Of a DNA stretch of 64,000 nt, positions 46,113 to 54,945 are shown piece by piece (within the stretch, counting starts at the first letter, position 1; each line of letters starts with the position of its first letter). The position numbers and the translations under genes are program-made. The notes beneath the pieces are model-generated. The model searched no databases. It had not been told where the DNA came from and saw nothing but the letters and a program-made list of their open reading frames with translations. The stretch spans positions 2,585,501-2,649,500 of the forward strand of contig NZ_CP062229.1 in NCBI RefSeq assembly GCF_024707545.1, given 5' to 3'. This DNA is from Mesorhizobium onobrychidis (lineage in GTDB: Bacteria; Pseudomonadota; Alphaproteobacteria; Rhizobiales; Rhizobiaceae).

Positions 46113-46118
46113 AGTAGC
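46113..46118. repeat. Target site duplication, left copy
   Basis: AGTAGC immediately before the left inverted repeat; the same six bases follow the right end at 47121-47126. Confidence 0.85.
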
Positions 46119-47120
46119 TGTTTGATCCCGGACTTTAATGGCGCATCATTGCCGTCCGAATCAAAGGATGCGCTATGGGACAGGTTCTACACCGCCGCGC
46201 CACGACGACAGAGGCAGTCCGTCGAGCGATACAGCATAGTCAAGAGAGCCTGAGAGCGCTGGCCAAGCGCTACGGCATCGATCAGAAGACAGTTAGAAAG
46301 TGGAGGAACCGGATCTCGACCGCCGATCTTCCCACCGGCCCGAAGAAACCAAGATCGACAGTGCTGTCGCTCGAAGAGGAAGCGGTGATCGTCGCCTTTC
46401 GCAAGCACACGTTGCTGGCGCTGGATGATTGTCTCTATGCCCTACAGCCCTCGATCCCGCATCTGACGCGCTCGTCGTTGCATCGCTGCCTTCAGCGCCA
46501 TGGCATTTCGCGGCTGCCGCAGGTGGACGCCGACAAGCCGGCCAGGAAGAAGTTCAACGCCTATCCGCTCGGCTATTTCCATATCGACCTCGCCGAGGTG
46601 CAGACCGCCGAGGGCAAGCTGCGCCTTTTCTTGGCCATCGATCGGACGTCGAAATTCGCCTATGCGGAATTGCACCCGACGGCGGGCAAGATGGCGGTGG
46701 CCCAATTCCTTCGCAACCTGATCGCGACCGTGCCCTATGCCATCCATACCATTCTGACCGACAACGGCATTCAGTTCGCCAACCGGACCTGCGACCGGCA
46801 TGCCCTTCAGCACATCTTCGACGGCATCTGCGACGAACATGGCATCGAGCACCGGCTCACAAAGATCAACCATCCCTGGACGAACGGCCAGGTCGAGCGG
46901 ATGAATCGGACCATCAAGGACGCCACCGTCAAGCGCTTCCACTATGACGATCACGAGCAACTGCGTCGGCATCTCGCCGACTTCATCTTAGCTTACAATT
47001 TCGCGCGCCGGCTTAAGACCCTCAAGGGCCTCACGCCCCACGAATTCATCTGCAAAATCTGGGCAAAAGAGCCCGAACGGTTCCGACTCGATCCCACCCA
47101 TCAAATGCCGGGACTAAACA
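46119..47120 (+). mobile_element. Complete IS481-family insertion sequence, 1002 bases
   Basis: The left end, TGTTTGATCCCGGACTTT, and the reverse complement of the right end, TGTTTAGTCCCGGCATTT, are imperfect inverted repeats (18 of the first 23 bases agree). The element begins TG and ends CA and is flanked by a six-base duplication AGTAGC. It carries one transposase gene. Intact ends, intact gene and exact target repeats indicate a recent and probably still mobile insertion. Confidence 0.9.
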
Positions 47121-47125
47121 AGTAG
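46175..47125 (+). CDS. IS481-family transposase
   Basis: 316 residues. N-terminal helix-turn-helix (RRAIQHSQESLRALAKRYGIDQKTVRKWRNR), then an integrase core with the DDE triad visible as FHIDLAEV, TILTDNGIQFANR and WTNGQVERMNRTIKDATVKRFHY. Length fits IS481. The coding frame runs through the right inverted repeat: the last Lys codon uses the final base of the element plus two target bases, and the TAG stop lies in the duplicated target site. Confidence 0.92.
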   Translation: MGQVLHRRATTTEAVRRAIQHSQESLRALAKRYGIDQKTVRKWRNRISTADLPTGPKKPRSTVLSLEEEAVIVAFRKHTLLALDDCLYALQPSIPHLTRSSLHRCLQRHGISRLPQVDADKPARKKFNAYPLGYFHIDLAEVQTAEGKLRLFLAIDRTSKFAYAELHPTAGKMAVAQFLRNLIATVPYAIHTILTDNGIQFANRTCDRHALQHIFDGICDEHGIEHRLTKINHPWTNGQVERMNRTIKDATVKRFHYDDHEQLRRHLADFILAYNFARRLKTLKGLTPHEFICKIWAKEPERFRLDPTHQMPGLNK

Positions 47126-47126
47126 C
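47121..47126. repeat. Target site duplication, right copy
   Basis: AGTAGC directly after the right inverted repeat; it contains the transposase stop codon (TAG, 47123-47125). Confidence 0.85.
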
Positions 47127-47161
47127 GACTGGCGACTATCAGCGTGAATGGGAGAAACAGG

Positions 47162-49843
47162 GTGACGATCCGAAATCTCGAATATGCGTTCGCCCCCAAG
47201 TCGGTTGCCGTGTTCGGCGCATCGGTGCGCGACGGCTCTGTCGGCCGTGTCGTCTTCGACAACATCGTCTGCGGCGGCTACGAGGGCGAGATTTGGCCGG
47301 TCAATCCGAAATACACTGAAGTGGCGGGTCGGCGCTGCTATCCGAAGGTGGCGGATCTGCCAGGTATTCCCGATCTGGGTGTGATCGTAACGCCACCCGA
47401 GACGGTTCCCGGCATCGTTCGCGAGCTCGCAGACATGGGCACGCGGGCGGGGGTCGTCATCACCGCTGGGCTGACGCGCGAGAACGGATTGCGCCAAGCG
47501 ATGCTCGACGCCGCTAAGCCCACCCTTTTCCGCATCATCGGGCCGAACACGCTGGGCCTGATGATCCCGCCAGTGAAGCTCAATGCCGGGTTCGCGCATA
47601 TGGCAGCCAGGCCAGGCAATATCGCGTTGCTGTCACAATCCGGCGCCATCGCGACATCTCTGATCGACTGGGCGGCTCAGAACAATGTCGGCTTCTCACA
47701 GATCGTCTCACTCGGCGATATGGCCGATGTCGATGTCGGAGACTGTCTCGACATGCTGGCGGGCGATGCGCATACGCGCGCCATTGTGATGTATCTCGAA
47801 ACCATTCCCGAACCGCGCAAGTTCATCTCGGCCGCACGTGCTGCAGCGCGCATCAAACCGGTGATCGCGATCAAATCGGGCAGGCACGAGCAATCGGCCA
47901 AGGCTGCCGCGACCCACACCGGCGCGCTATCGGGCGCCGATCGCGTGGTCGATGCGGCATTGCTGCGTGCCGGCATCCTGCGCGTCAAAGACCTGGCAGA
48001 GCTCTTCGATGCTGCCGAAACGACCGCTCGCTTCGCTCCCCTCGAACGAGCCCGCGTCGGCATCGTCACCAATGGCGGCGGGGCAGGCGTGTTGGCCGTC
48101 GATCAACTCATCGACTGCAACGGAGAACTGGCAGAGCTCTCGCCGGAAACAATCGCCCGATTGGAGGTCGTCCTGCCTGCCACCTGGTCCCACGCCAATC
48201 CGGTCGACATCATTGGCGACGCTTCGCCGGAGCGCTATCGGGTGGCGATCGAGGCCGTCGCGGGCGATACCGGGACCGACGTCGTTCTGGTCATGAATTG
48301 CCCAACGGGGCTTGGCTCGCCGCTTGCCGCGGCAAGCGCGGTGGCAAAACTCACCCACGAAGGGAAGATCGGTCGAAAGCCGGTCCTCACCTGCTGGCTC
48401 GGGGAGCATACGGCGCGCGCCGTGCGGCTGATCCTTCAGGATGCCGGCATTGCCAGTTTCGAGACGCCTGCGGACGCCGCAACGGCCGTCTCCTATCTCA
48501 GCCAATGGTCGCGAGCCCAGCGGGCGCTGATGCGAGTCCCGCCGAGCCGCGGCGAGGACACCGCGAGCGACCGCGAAGCCGTGCTTGCCATATTCAGGCA
48601 GGTAGCGAAGGAAGGTCGGCGAATGCTGACCGAGCCGGAAGCCAAGGCGGCGATTTCCGCTTACGGCATTCCGGTGCCTGAAATGATCGTCGCAAAATCT
48701 CCTGTCGAAGCGGAGATTGCGGCCGGCCGGCTCCTCAAGACGTCCGAGCACGTCGTGATCAAGCTGCTATCCAAGACGATCTCGCACAAGTCGGACATTG
48801 GCGGGGTGGTGCTCTGCATTGCCACCGCCGCGGCCGTCGGGGAGGCCGCGCGCTCGATCGAGGCGCGGGTGCGCAAGCACGCACCGAAAGCCGACATTGA
48901 AGGCTACGCCGTTCAGCCGATGGTGGTGCGAAAACAGGCGCAGGAACTCATCCTCGGCATGAACCGGGATCCGATCTTCGGCCCCACAATCATGTTCGGC
49001 GCCGGCGGCGTTGCGGTCGAGGTGATGGGCGATACGACGATCGCGTTGCCGCCTCTCGACGATGTTCTTGCCGGTGACCTGATCGACCAAACGCGCATCG
49101 GCCGCCTGCTCGCCGGGTTCCGCGACCGCAAGGCGGCCGATCGTGGTGCAATCATTGCTGTGCTCAACGGCCTGTCGCAGCTGATCGTCGACTTTCCTTG
49201 CCTCGTCTCCATGGACATCAATCCACTGCTCGCCAACACCGATGGCGTGATCGCGCTCGATGCCCGCATCGAGATCGAGCCGGAACGTGTGGAAGAGCCG
49301 GGGCCGAACCCGGCGCTCGCCATCAGGCCCTACCCGTCGGGCTGGACCAGAGACTTTGCAGCGGGCGGCGCGCGCTATCACATCCGGCCGATCAAGCCGG
49401 CCGACATCGCGCTCTATCCGGAATTCTTTGCCAGGATTTCGCCGGACGATCTGCGCCTGCGGTTTCTGTCGCCGCGCAAAAGCTTCTCCGACCAGATGCT
49501 GAAACGGCTCACTCAGCTCGACTATGACCGCGACATGGCTTTCGTCGCGCTGGAAGCGAGCACCGGCGCGCTGGCAGGGGTCAGCCGGCTGTCCTGCGAT
49601 CCGGATCACACTGTCGCCGAATACGCCTTGCTGGTGCGCACGGATCTGCAGGGACATGGTCTCGGTTGGGAATTGCTCAGACAGATCGTCGATTATGCAA
49701 AGGCCGATGGGATCGGTCGGATCGAAGGCATTATGCTCAGCGAGAACAGCAAGATGCTGACCATGTGCCGCGAATTTGGCTTCAAGGTAACGCATCATCC
49801 GAGCGAACCCGGCCTCCTCGAGGCAAGGCTCGACCTCCGTTGA
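47162..49843 (+). CDS. PatZ-like fusion: NDP-forming acyl-CoA synthetase domains plus GNAT acetyltransferase
   Basis: 893 residues. N-terminal CoA-binding domain (YAFAPKSVAVFGASVRDGSVG), succinyl-CoA-synthetase-like part (NIALLSQSGAIATSLIDWA, and THTGALSG with the His of the phospho-relay), ATP-grasp domain (LLKTSEHVVIKLLSKTISHKSDIGGV, EGYAVQPMV), then a GNAT domain (ARISPDDLRLRFLSP, DLQGHGLGWELLRQIVDYAKADG). This is the layout of PatZ/Pat lysine acetyltransferases, which acetylate enzymes such as acetyl-CoA synthetase. GTG 47162 is chosen because GGGAG sits seven bases upstream. The IS481 element ends only 41 bases before the start, so its native promoter is displaced. Confidence 0.9.
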   Translation: MTIRNLEYAFAPKSVAVFGASVRDGSVGRVVFDNIVCGGYEGEIWPVNPKYTEVAGRRCYPKVADLPGIPDLGVIVTPPETVPGIVRELADMGTRAGVVITAGLTRENGLRQAMLDAAKPTLFRIIGPNTLGLMIPPVKLNAGFAHMAARPGNIALLSQSGAIATSLIDWAAQNNVGFSQIVSLGDMADVDVGDCLDMLAGDAHTRAIVMYLETIPEPRKFISAARAAARIKPVIAIKSGRHEQSAKAAATHTGALSGADRVVDAALLRAGILRVKDLAELFDAAETTARFAPLERARVGIVTNGGGAGVLAVDQLIDCNGELAELSPETIARLEVVLPATWSHANPVDIIGDASPERYRVAIEAVAGDTGTDVVLVMNCPTGLGSPLAAASAVAKLTHEGKIGRKPVLTCWLGEHTARAVRLILQDAGIASFETPADAATAVSYLSQWSRAQRALMRVPPSRGEDTASDREAVLAIFRQVAKEGRRMLTEPEAKAAISAYGIPVPEMIVAKSPVEAEIAAGRLLKTSEHVVIKLLSKTISHKSDIGGVVLCIATAAAVGEAARSIEARVRKHAPKADIEGYAVQPMVVRKQAQELILGMNRDPIFGPTIMFGAGGVAVEVMGDTTIALPPLDDVLAGDLIDQTRIGRLLAGFRDRKAADRGAIIAVLNGLSQLIVDFPCLVSMDINPLLANTDGVIALDARIEIEPERVEEPGPNPALAIRPYPSGWTRDFAAGGARYHIRPIKPADIALYPEFFARISPDDLRLRFLSPRKSFSDQMLKRLTQLDYDRDMAFVALEASTGALAGVSRLSCDPDHTVAEYALLVRTDLQGHGLGWELLRQIVDYAKADGIGRIEGIMLSENSKMLTMCREFGFKVTHHPSEPGLLEARLDLR

Positions 49844-49863
49844 GGTCGATTACCCTGCCGCCG

Positions 49864-51426
49864 TCACGAGGCTGAGCGAAGGGGTAGCCCCGGTTCGGAA
49901 GCATCTCCTTCGGAGAACCTTCGCAATTCCGCGACGATATCGGCAAGCTTCCGATCGGCGTCGACCTTGCGCCAGCTGGACTGGGTGGCATTTCGCTGCA
50001 ATTGCTGCGAGAGGATGTCGATGGTGGCATCCGAGGGACCGCCCTTGCGCTCGCTGACGCGTTGCCAAAGGACAAGCGTATCCGCCTGCAACCAGAACCC
50101 GGAGAATGCGACGCCCCTGTCACTTGCCGCCTTCTCGATCCGGCCTCGATCGTCTGGCCTGTCGAACACGGCATCGGCGACCACCGACCCTCCTTCGGAT
50201 AGGATCAAACCGGCCCGCCATGCCATTTGGCGATAGACGCGTTCCGATACTCCCGGTCGATAGGCCTTGTCCGGCAGCCTCGTTTCTGCAGGAACGCCAT
50301 GCATCGCTTTGCGAATACGGTCGCTTTCGACAATGCGCGCGCCGGGCGGCGCACCGACGCGGGCGGCGAGGGCCTCCGCAACGGTCGTCTTGCCGGAACC
50401 ACTCAAACCGCCGATCGCAACGAGTCGCGGCGAGGTCTCCTGGAGAAGCTCTCGGGCAAGCTCGAAATAGGATCTGGCCTCGGCAATCAACTTGTCGGTA
50501 CAGGCACTGCCTTCTTCGACCTGCGTCGCGGTGACATGCGCGCGCACAGCTGCCCGGACCGCCATGAAAAAGGGCAGAAGGGCAAAGCCATCCTCATCGT
50601 CGGCTTCGTCGAGATAGCGATTCATCACAAGATTCGAGAGCTCCGGAAAACCGCGATGCCACAGGTCCATCAAAAGGAAGGCAAGGTCGTAGAGCACGTC
50701 CACAGTCGCGATCTGGTCGTTGAATTCGATGCAGTCGAAAAGCCGGGGCTCGCCGTCGAAGAGACAGATATTGCGCAGATGCAGATCGCCATGGCAGCGG
50801 CGGATCTTGCCAGCGACTTCGCGACGGTCGAGCAATCCGGAATGCCGGGCAAGCGCGGTACGGAAGGCCTCGGCAAATGTCTCGACCTCGGCCTTGCCGA
50901 AGACATGGCTGGTGGCAAAGCCGGCCTCGTTGATGTCGAGCACGTCAGCAAGGTTAGAGGCGCCACTGCCATTGCGGATTTCCGGTACGCCGCGATGATA
51001 GTGCACGATCATGCGCGCGGTCGACGTCATCAGCGCAGGCGTCAGTTCGCCGGCGATTGCCATCCGATCGAGGAGCTTCGATTGATCGAAGCGGACCATC
51101 TCGATCGCCGCGTCGACCAGTTCGCCGCTTCCGTCGAAGGCCAGCTCGCCTGCGGCCTCTCGTGTGATGCGCCGCACGCCCAGATAAAGGCCAGGTGCCG
51201 TTTTCGAGTTGAGTTCAACCTCCTTCTCACAAGCGGCGAGCCTGAGTGCCGGTGTCGAGAAATCGACATAGGGCAACTTGACCGCTCGCTTCATCTTGTA
51301 GGCGTGTTCGCCAACCAGGAATATACGCGAAATATGGGTCTCGATCGCCTCTACCGGTCCACTCTCGCCATACGTGGCGGGATCGAGCAGCAGCGCGACC
51401 ACGGCTTCCTGGTTCTCAACGATCAT
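49864..51426 (-). CDS. Fusion of aminoglycoside phosphotransferase-like domain and P-loop kinase
   Basis: 520 residues. The N-terminal 330 residues are an APH-like kinase (FLVGEHAYKMKRAVKLPYVDFST, catalytic loop CHGDLHLRNICLF, then LFDCIEFNDQIATVDVLYDLAFLLMDL). The C-terminal part is an AAA/zeta-like P-loop domain (LVAIGGLSGSGKTTVAEALAARVGA, a Walker A). This double kinase occurs widely in proteobacteria; its substrate is not known and it need not confer antibiotic resistance. It lies 51 bases downstream of the cytochrome c gene on the same strand, so it probably shares the FixK-box promoter. Confidence 0.85.
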   Translation of the reverse strand: MIVENQEAVVALLLDPATYGESGPVEAIETHISRIFLVGEHAYKMKRAVKLPYVDFSTPALRLAACEKEVELNSKTAPGLYLGVRRITREAAGELAFDGSGELVDAAIEMVRFDQSKLLDRMAIAGELTPALMTSTARMIVHYHRGVPEIRNGSGASNLADVLDINEAGFATSHVFGKAEVETFAEAFRTALARHSGLLDRREVAGKIRRCHGDLHLRNICLFDGEPRLFDCIEFNDQIATVDVLYDLAFLLMDLWHRGFPELSNLVMNRYLDEADDEDGFALLPFFMAVRAAVRAHVTATQVEEGSACTDKLIAEARSYFELARELLQETSPRLVAIGGLSGSGKTTVAEALAARVGAPPGARIVESDRIRKAMHGVPAETRLPDKAYRPGVSERVYRQMAWRAGLILSEGGSVVADAVFDRPDDRGRIEKAASDRGVAFSGFWLQADTLVLWQRVSERKGGPSDATIDILSQQLQRNATQSSWRKVDADRKLADIVAELRRFSEGDASEPGLPLRSAS

Positions 51427-51477
51427 GGTTCAGCCTCCTTGAAGCCCGCGATGCGAAAGCCTTGCCGCGCCCGATGC

Positions 51478-51876
51478 CTACCGCTGCAGTGCCTGGACAT
51501 AACCAGCTAGGTTATGGATGCGTTCCGTGGTGACGATCTCTCCGGCGTTTGGGCCGTATTTCTTCACGTCATCCGGAAGGAATTGCCGACCCCATACCGG
51601 CATATCGCGCTCGCCATGTTCCGGCACCATGGTGCGACCGTCGATCATGGCAAAGACGCGCCAGTACGGAAATTCGCCACCATTGTTTTTCGACAGACGC
51701 GTCAGGTCGGCCGGGCGTTTCACCAACTCGTCCCCCAAGGGACCGTCACCTTTGCCGTCGACACCATGGCAGACCGCGCAGGAGTTCAGGTACTCCGCCT
51801 GGCCGTAGCTCATTTCCTGCGCCATTGACGCATTGAGAGCCAAGCTTGCGAGAGCTGCCGCGATCAAAAATTTCAT
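51478..51876 (-). CDS. Periplasmic c-type cytochrome
   Basis: 132 residues. Signal peptide MKFLIAAALASLALNASMAQ, heme site SCAVCHGVDGKGDGPLG, and a C-terminal Met ligand candidate in MPVWGRQF, then NAGEIVTTERIHNLAGYVQALQ as closing helix. A class I cytochrome c of the type serving respiratory oxidases or periplasmic dehydrogenases. ATG 51876 opens the signal peptide (a longer frame starts at 51888). The perfect FNR box at 51931 is 54 bases upstream, fitting supply of electrons to a microoxic oxidase. Confidence 0.88.
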   Translation of the reverse strand: MKFLIAAALASLALNASMAQEMSYGQAEYLNSCAVCHGVDGKGDGPLGDELVKRPADLTRLSKNNGGEFPYWRVFAMIDGRTMVPEHGERDMPVWGRQFLPDDVKKYGPNAGEIVTTERIHNLAGYVQALQR

Positions 51877-51930
51877 TGTCGTGCCCACCGATTGGTTGGC
51901 CGAACCTTACTACCTCGGTGCGCACCGCAG

Positions 51931-51944
51931 TTGATCCGGATCAA
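51931..51944. promoter_or_regulatory. FNR/FixK box, perfect palindrome
   Basis: TTGATCCGGATCAA reads the same on both strands. It is 54 bases from the cytochrome c start on the minus strand and 108 bases from the USP start on the plus strand. Confidence 0.85.
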
Positions 51945-51965
51945 TTGAGGCTTCGCGCATGATCT

Positions 51966-51979
51966 TTGATTCAGCGCAA
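51966..51979 (+). promoter_or_regulatory. FixK-type box before USP
   Basis: TTGATTCAGCGCAA fits TTGA-N6-GCAA and ends 73 bases before the USP start at 52053, so the divergent pair may each have a box. Confidence 0.55.
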
Positions 51980-52052
51980 TGAGCGCTGAGACCCGCCTCG
52001 TTACGGTTGCAGGCACGATTGGAGCCGAACTCAAGATTCAGGAGCAGTTGCG

Positions 52053-52889
52053 ATGTCATTCAAGACGATACTCACGGTCACGGAACCAGGCATGAGCGAC
52101 GGCGATCTGCACCTCGCTGCCGGCCTTTGCGAGGAGGTCGGTGCACACCTCGCTGTTCTCGTGGTGGTGCTCGCCGCGCCACCGCCGGTTGGAGAGTTTG
52201 CCGCGATCGTTTCAGAAGACTGGCTGAAGGAGCGCCAGGCAGATGAGAAGGCCCTGAAGAAGACAACGGCGGCCGTGTCGGCGTTCCTGGCTGGCCGCGC
52301 CCTTTCGGCTGATACTGTCAGCGCATATCCGGAAGCCAGCTGGGCCGACGAAACCATCGGCCGCCGCGCCCGCTATGCCGATATCACCATTGTGGGACCG
52401 GAAGTGCTTGCCGGCGAGACGCTAAAAAGCAAAGTGATCGAGGGCGCATTATTTTCCTCAGGAAAGCCTTTGCTGCTTGTCCCCCAAGGTTCGCGGCCGA
52501 CGCTGAAGCCGAAATGCGTGATGGTTGCATGGGATTCCCGTCTGGAGTCATCGCGCGCCCTTCGTGAGTCGCTCGACATGCTGATCTGTGCCGACGAGGT
52601 GCATCTTGTCCTGGTCGATCCTGTCGAGGGCGAAACCCACCACGGAGCGGAACCAGGAGCCGATGCTGCAGCCTATCTTGCCCGGCATGGGGTGAAAGTC
52701 ACGGTCGACCGGTTGCCCAGTGCGAACCGTTCCGTTGCCGACGTGCTTCGCCAGCACGCAATTGATGTTGCCGCCGACCTCCTGGTCATGGGCGCCTACG
52801 GGCATTCGCGGCTGCGCGAGCGGATCTTCGGCGGCGTCACCAAGTCGATGGTCGAGGATCCATCGTTGCCTGTCCTGATGGCGCGGTAG
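52053..52889 (+). CDS. Tandem-domain universal stress protein
   Basis: 278 residues, two UspA halves. The first (MSFKTILTVTEPGMSDGDLHLAAGLCEEVGAHLAVLVVV) is followed by ARYADITIVGPEVLAGE; the second carries LLVMGAYGHSRLRERIFGGVTKSMVEDPSLPVLMAR, a complete ATP-binding signature. AGGAGCAG precedes the ATG. It ends at a bidirectional terminator. It is divergent from the cytochrome c gene across two FixK-type sites. Confidence 0.88.
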   Translation: MSFKTILTVTEPGMSDGDLHLAAGLCEEVGAHLAVLVVVLAAPPPVGEFAAIVSEDWLKERQADEKALKKTTAAVSAFLAGRALSADTVSAYPEASWADETIGRRARYADITIVGPEVLAGETLKSKVIEGALFSSGKPLLLVPQGSRPTLKPKCVMVAWDSRLESSRALRESLDMLICADEVHLVLVDPVEGETHHGAEPGADAAAYLARHGVKVTVDRLPSANRSVADVLRQHAIDVAADLLVMGAYGHSRLRERIFGGVTKSMVEDPSLPVLMAR

Positions 52890-52917
52890 CAATTCAAAGC
52901 CAGAAAAGGGAAGATCA

Positions 52918-52957
52918 CAAAAAAGGGCCGGTGAGTTTGCGCCGGCCCGTTTTGTTC
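52918..52957. terminator. Bidirectional rho-independent terminator
   Basis: GGGCCGG (52925-52931) and CCGGCCC (52942-52948) form a GC stem, preceded by a run of A and followed by GTTTTGTT. It lies between the convergent USP (ends 52889) and flavin-nucleotide-binding protein (ends 52982), so it can stop both. Confidence 0.85.
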
Positions 52958-52981
52958 TTGGCAGCGAATGGGCTGTACGAC

Positions 52982-53428
52982 CTACTCGCTTGCTTCCCGG
53001 CCCGACACCTGTTCGATGAGAATCCGGAAGAATACGTGGGGTATGCTGTCCGACACCGGGGTGGTGACCGGCTTGAGTGCGCCAGGCTCCCACCAGTCAG
53101 AGTGCTTGCTCAACACCGACCACGCATGGTCGCGTTGAGCCTTGTAGCCGATCCGGTCGGGCAGCTCTTCATAGCGGCCATCGACCACCACGCTTCTCCA
53201 TCCCCGCCCCTGGCCGCGTTCGTCGATCTGGACGCACACCCGCGGATTGGAACGCATCCAGTCGATTTTCTTGCCCGGCATGGAAAACGCATAAAGATGA
53301 TTGTCTGCGTGGGCATAGTAGAATGGCACGACGTATGGCTGGTCGTCGTTGGAACATGCCAGCCGGCCTACGCGATTGCTCGCCAGCACTTTGCTGCATT
53401 CCAAGACCGAAAGTGTGCGGATCAGCAT
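52982..53428 (-). CDS. Pyridoxamine-phosphate-oxidase-like flavin-binding protein
   Basis: 148 residues: MLIRTLSVLECSKVLASNRVGRLACSNDDQPYVVPFYYAHADNHLYAFSMPGKKIDWMRSNPRVCVQIDERGQGRGWRSVVVDGRYEELPD, the split-barrel FMN-binding fold. The order (RVGRLAC...PYVVPFYY...GKKIDWMRSNPRVC) marks the nitroimidazole-resistance-type subgroup, with unclear substrate. GGAGAT stands before ATG 53428; the longer frame to 53653 has no homology. No FixK box is visible upstream. Confidence 0.82.
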   Translation of the reverse strand: MLIRTLSVLECSKVLASNRVGRLACSNDDQPYVVPFYYAHADNHLYAFSMPGKKIDWMRSNPRVCVQIDERGQGRGWRSVVVDGRYEELPDRIGYKAQRDHAWSVLSKHSDWWEPGALKPVTTPVSDSIPHVFFRILIEQVSGREASE

Positions 53429-53583
53429 CGGTGGGATCTCCTGTTTTCTTTTCTCGGCTATCCTGTCGGTCGTTGTTTCATATCGCTCAGTTCGACTCGG
53501 CGTGCTTTGGAAAGCATCTGGAGGCTTCTTACATGGGTCGAGTTTCCTTGACCTACATAGGTGCGGCGCCAGCGCGCGCGATC

Positions 53584-54408
53584 TCAATTCGATAAAAGTC
53601 GGTGGAAAGATCCAGCCTGAAGGACAGAGCGTGTCACGCCTCCGAAAGCCCATTCCCGAGCCCGGCTATGACCATAACCGCCTAGAACAATGAGATCAGC
53701 TGCAATCTGCTGCCCAATCTGAAGAAGTATTTCTGCCGGCGCTGACCGGCGGCTATCCATCACTTCGGATCGTGCCTTCACTCCATGACTTGCCAGAAAA
53801 CGCTGCGCGTCCTCCACGCCGGCACGGCACGTCACCTCACCACCACCTTCAACGGTGGCGATCACCACGTCTCTAGCGTCGACCAGAAATGGCAGAGCGT
53901 CAACGACGGCGCGCCTGGCCTCGCGTGTGTCACTCCACGCAATCAGAATGCTCTCGGGCCTGAATGGCGCAAGTGTATCAGACGCGACAAGAACGGGGCG
54001 GCCCGCGGAAAGAATCAGGCCGCCCGCATCCACGGTCCGGTGATGGTCGATCATAAAATCCTGCATTGGAGGTCCGACAACAATCAGATCGGAGGCGCGA
54101 GCGTTGAGCGCAAGCTGCTGGGTCGGATTGCCGACTACGCCCCGCCATGAGGCCCGGTCGCTGCCGTTGACGGTACAGAGGAATTCCTCTTTCAGGCAAT
54201 TCAGGCGACCTTCTATTTCATCGACCTGACACCATATCGCCTGTGCGGCAGCCTCCTCCATGCCCTTTGGCATGACGAAATGCCCTTCAGCCGCGCAGAA
54301 GGCGATCAGTTCGGCGTCATGCGTTTGGGCAAGCTCCCATGCGAACGCTGCGCGCGGTGCAGCGATGGCATCAATGTCCAGCTGAACCATAATCGTCCTG
54401 AAAGCCAT
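53584..54408 (-). CDS. Universal stress protein
   Basis: 274 residues, two USP halves. FRTIMVQLDIDAIAAPRAAFAWELAQTHDAELIAFCA opens the first; the second ends IVLGGYGHSRAREWAFGGVTRSVLQAGSFHRLLSN, with the GGYGHSR-type ATP site. ATG 54408 is preferred to the track-long frame since GGAGC precedes it and homology begins there. A FixK-type box lies 55 bases upstream. Confidence 0.87.
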   Translation of the reverse strand: MAFRTIMVQLDIDAIAAPRAAFAWELAQTHDAELIAFCAAEGHFVMPKGMEEAAAQAIWCQVDEIEGRLNCLKEEFLCTVNGSDRASWRGVVGNPTQQLALNARASDLIVVGPPMQDFMIDHHRTVDAGGLILSAGRPVLVASDTLAPFRPESILIAWSDTREARRAVVDALPFLVDARDVVIATVEGGGEVTCRAGVEDAQRFLASHGVKARSEVMDSRRSAPAEILLQIGQQIAADLIVLGGYGHSRAREWAFGGVTRSVLQAGSFHRLLSN

Positions 54409-54463
54409 CACCCAAGCTCCTTCGCACTTGGCGCAAGAGGGCCACGAAAACGGGCCAAGGGCC

Positions 54464-54477
54464 TTGATGCGCGTCAA
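54464..54477 (-). promoter_or_regulatory. FNR/FixK box before USP
   Basis: TTGATGCGCGTCAA fits TTGA-N6-TCAA, 55 bases upstream of the start at 54408. Confidence 0.7.
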
Positions 54478-54631
54478 AAACGAATGAACTCAAATAGTGC
54501 TGGTCGCTTCCGTATTTGTGTCAGGGTCCCGGGCGTCGTTGATCTCCATCAACGACCAGTCGATGACGGCCGCTAGTGTTGCTTGGCAAACATTTAGGTT
54601 CACGGTCGCGGCCCCACAGGGAGTAATCGCC

Positions 54632-54945
54632 ATGAAAACCAATGCCGGGTCCTCGCACTTCGCCTTACAGCCCTTGCCGACAGCGACGAATGGCCAGAAG
54701 TTGCTCATCGCAGCAGCTGGCCTTCAGGCCCACGCTCTCAAGGCAATTATGCGGTATCAGGTCGAGACGCTATCTTTCCTGAAGCACCGCTGCGAGCAGA
54801 ACGTCAAAATGGTCGATGATCTCGTCGCGGGTAGCGAATTCAACGACGCTTTCGATGTGCTCAGCAACTTCCTTCAGAACGCGACCTCGGAATATGCAAT
54901 GGAAGCCGGCAAGGTAGCCTCGATCAGCTCCAGACTTGCTTCGGA
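54632..54945 (+). pseudogene. Phasin family protein, 3-prime truncated
   Basis: From ATG 54632: MKTNAGSSHFALQPLPTATN then LLIAAAGLQAHALKAIMRYQVETLSFLKHRCEQNVKMVDDLVAGSEFNDAFDVLSNFLQNATSEYAMEAGKVASISSRLASEIA. This is the phasin pattern of polyhydroxybutyrate granule proteins. After SEIA the frame runs into unrelated codons because another gene's sequence begins in a different frame. The frame formally stays open to 55051, so a chimeric protein could still be made. Confidence 0.7.

Noticed and set aside
48767..49798. Minus-strand frame of 343 codons inside the PatZ-like gene
   Set aside because: Lies completely within a well-supported gene in the opposite direction, without any recognisable domain.
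50227..51510. Plus-strand frame of 427 codons opposite the kinase fusion
   Set aside because: The minus strand has a Walker A and an APH catalytic loop; this frame has no motif.
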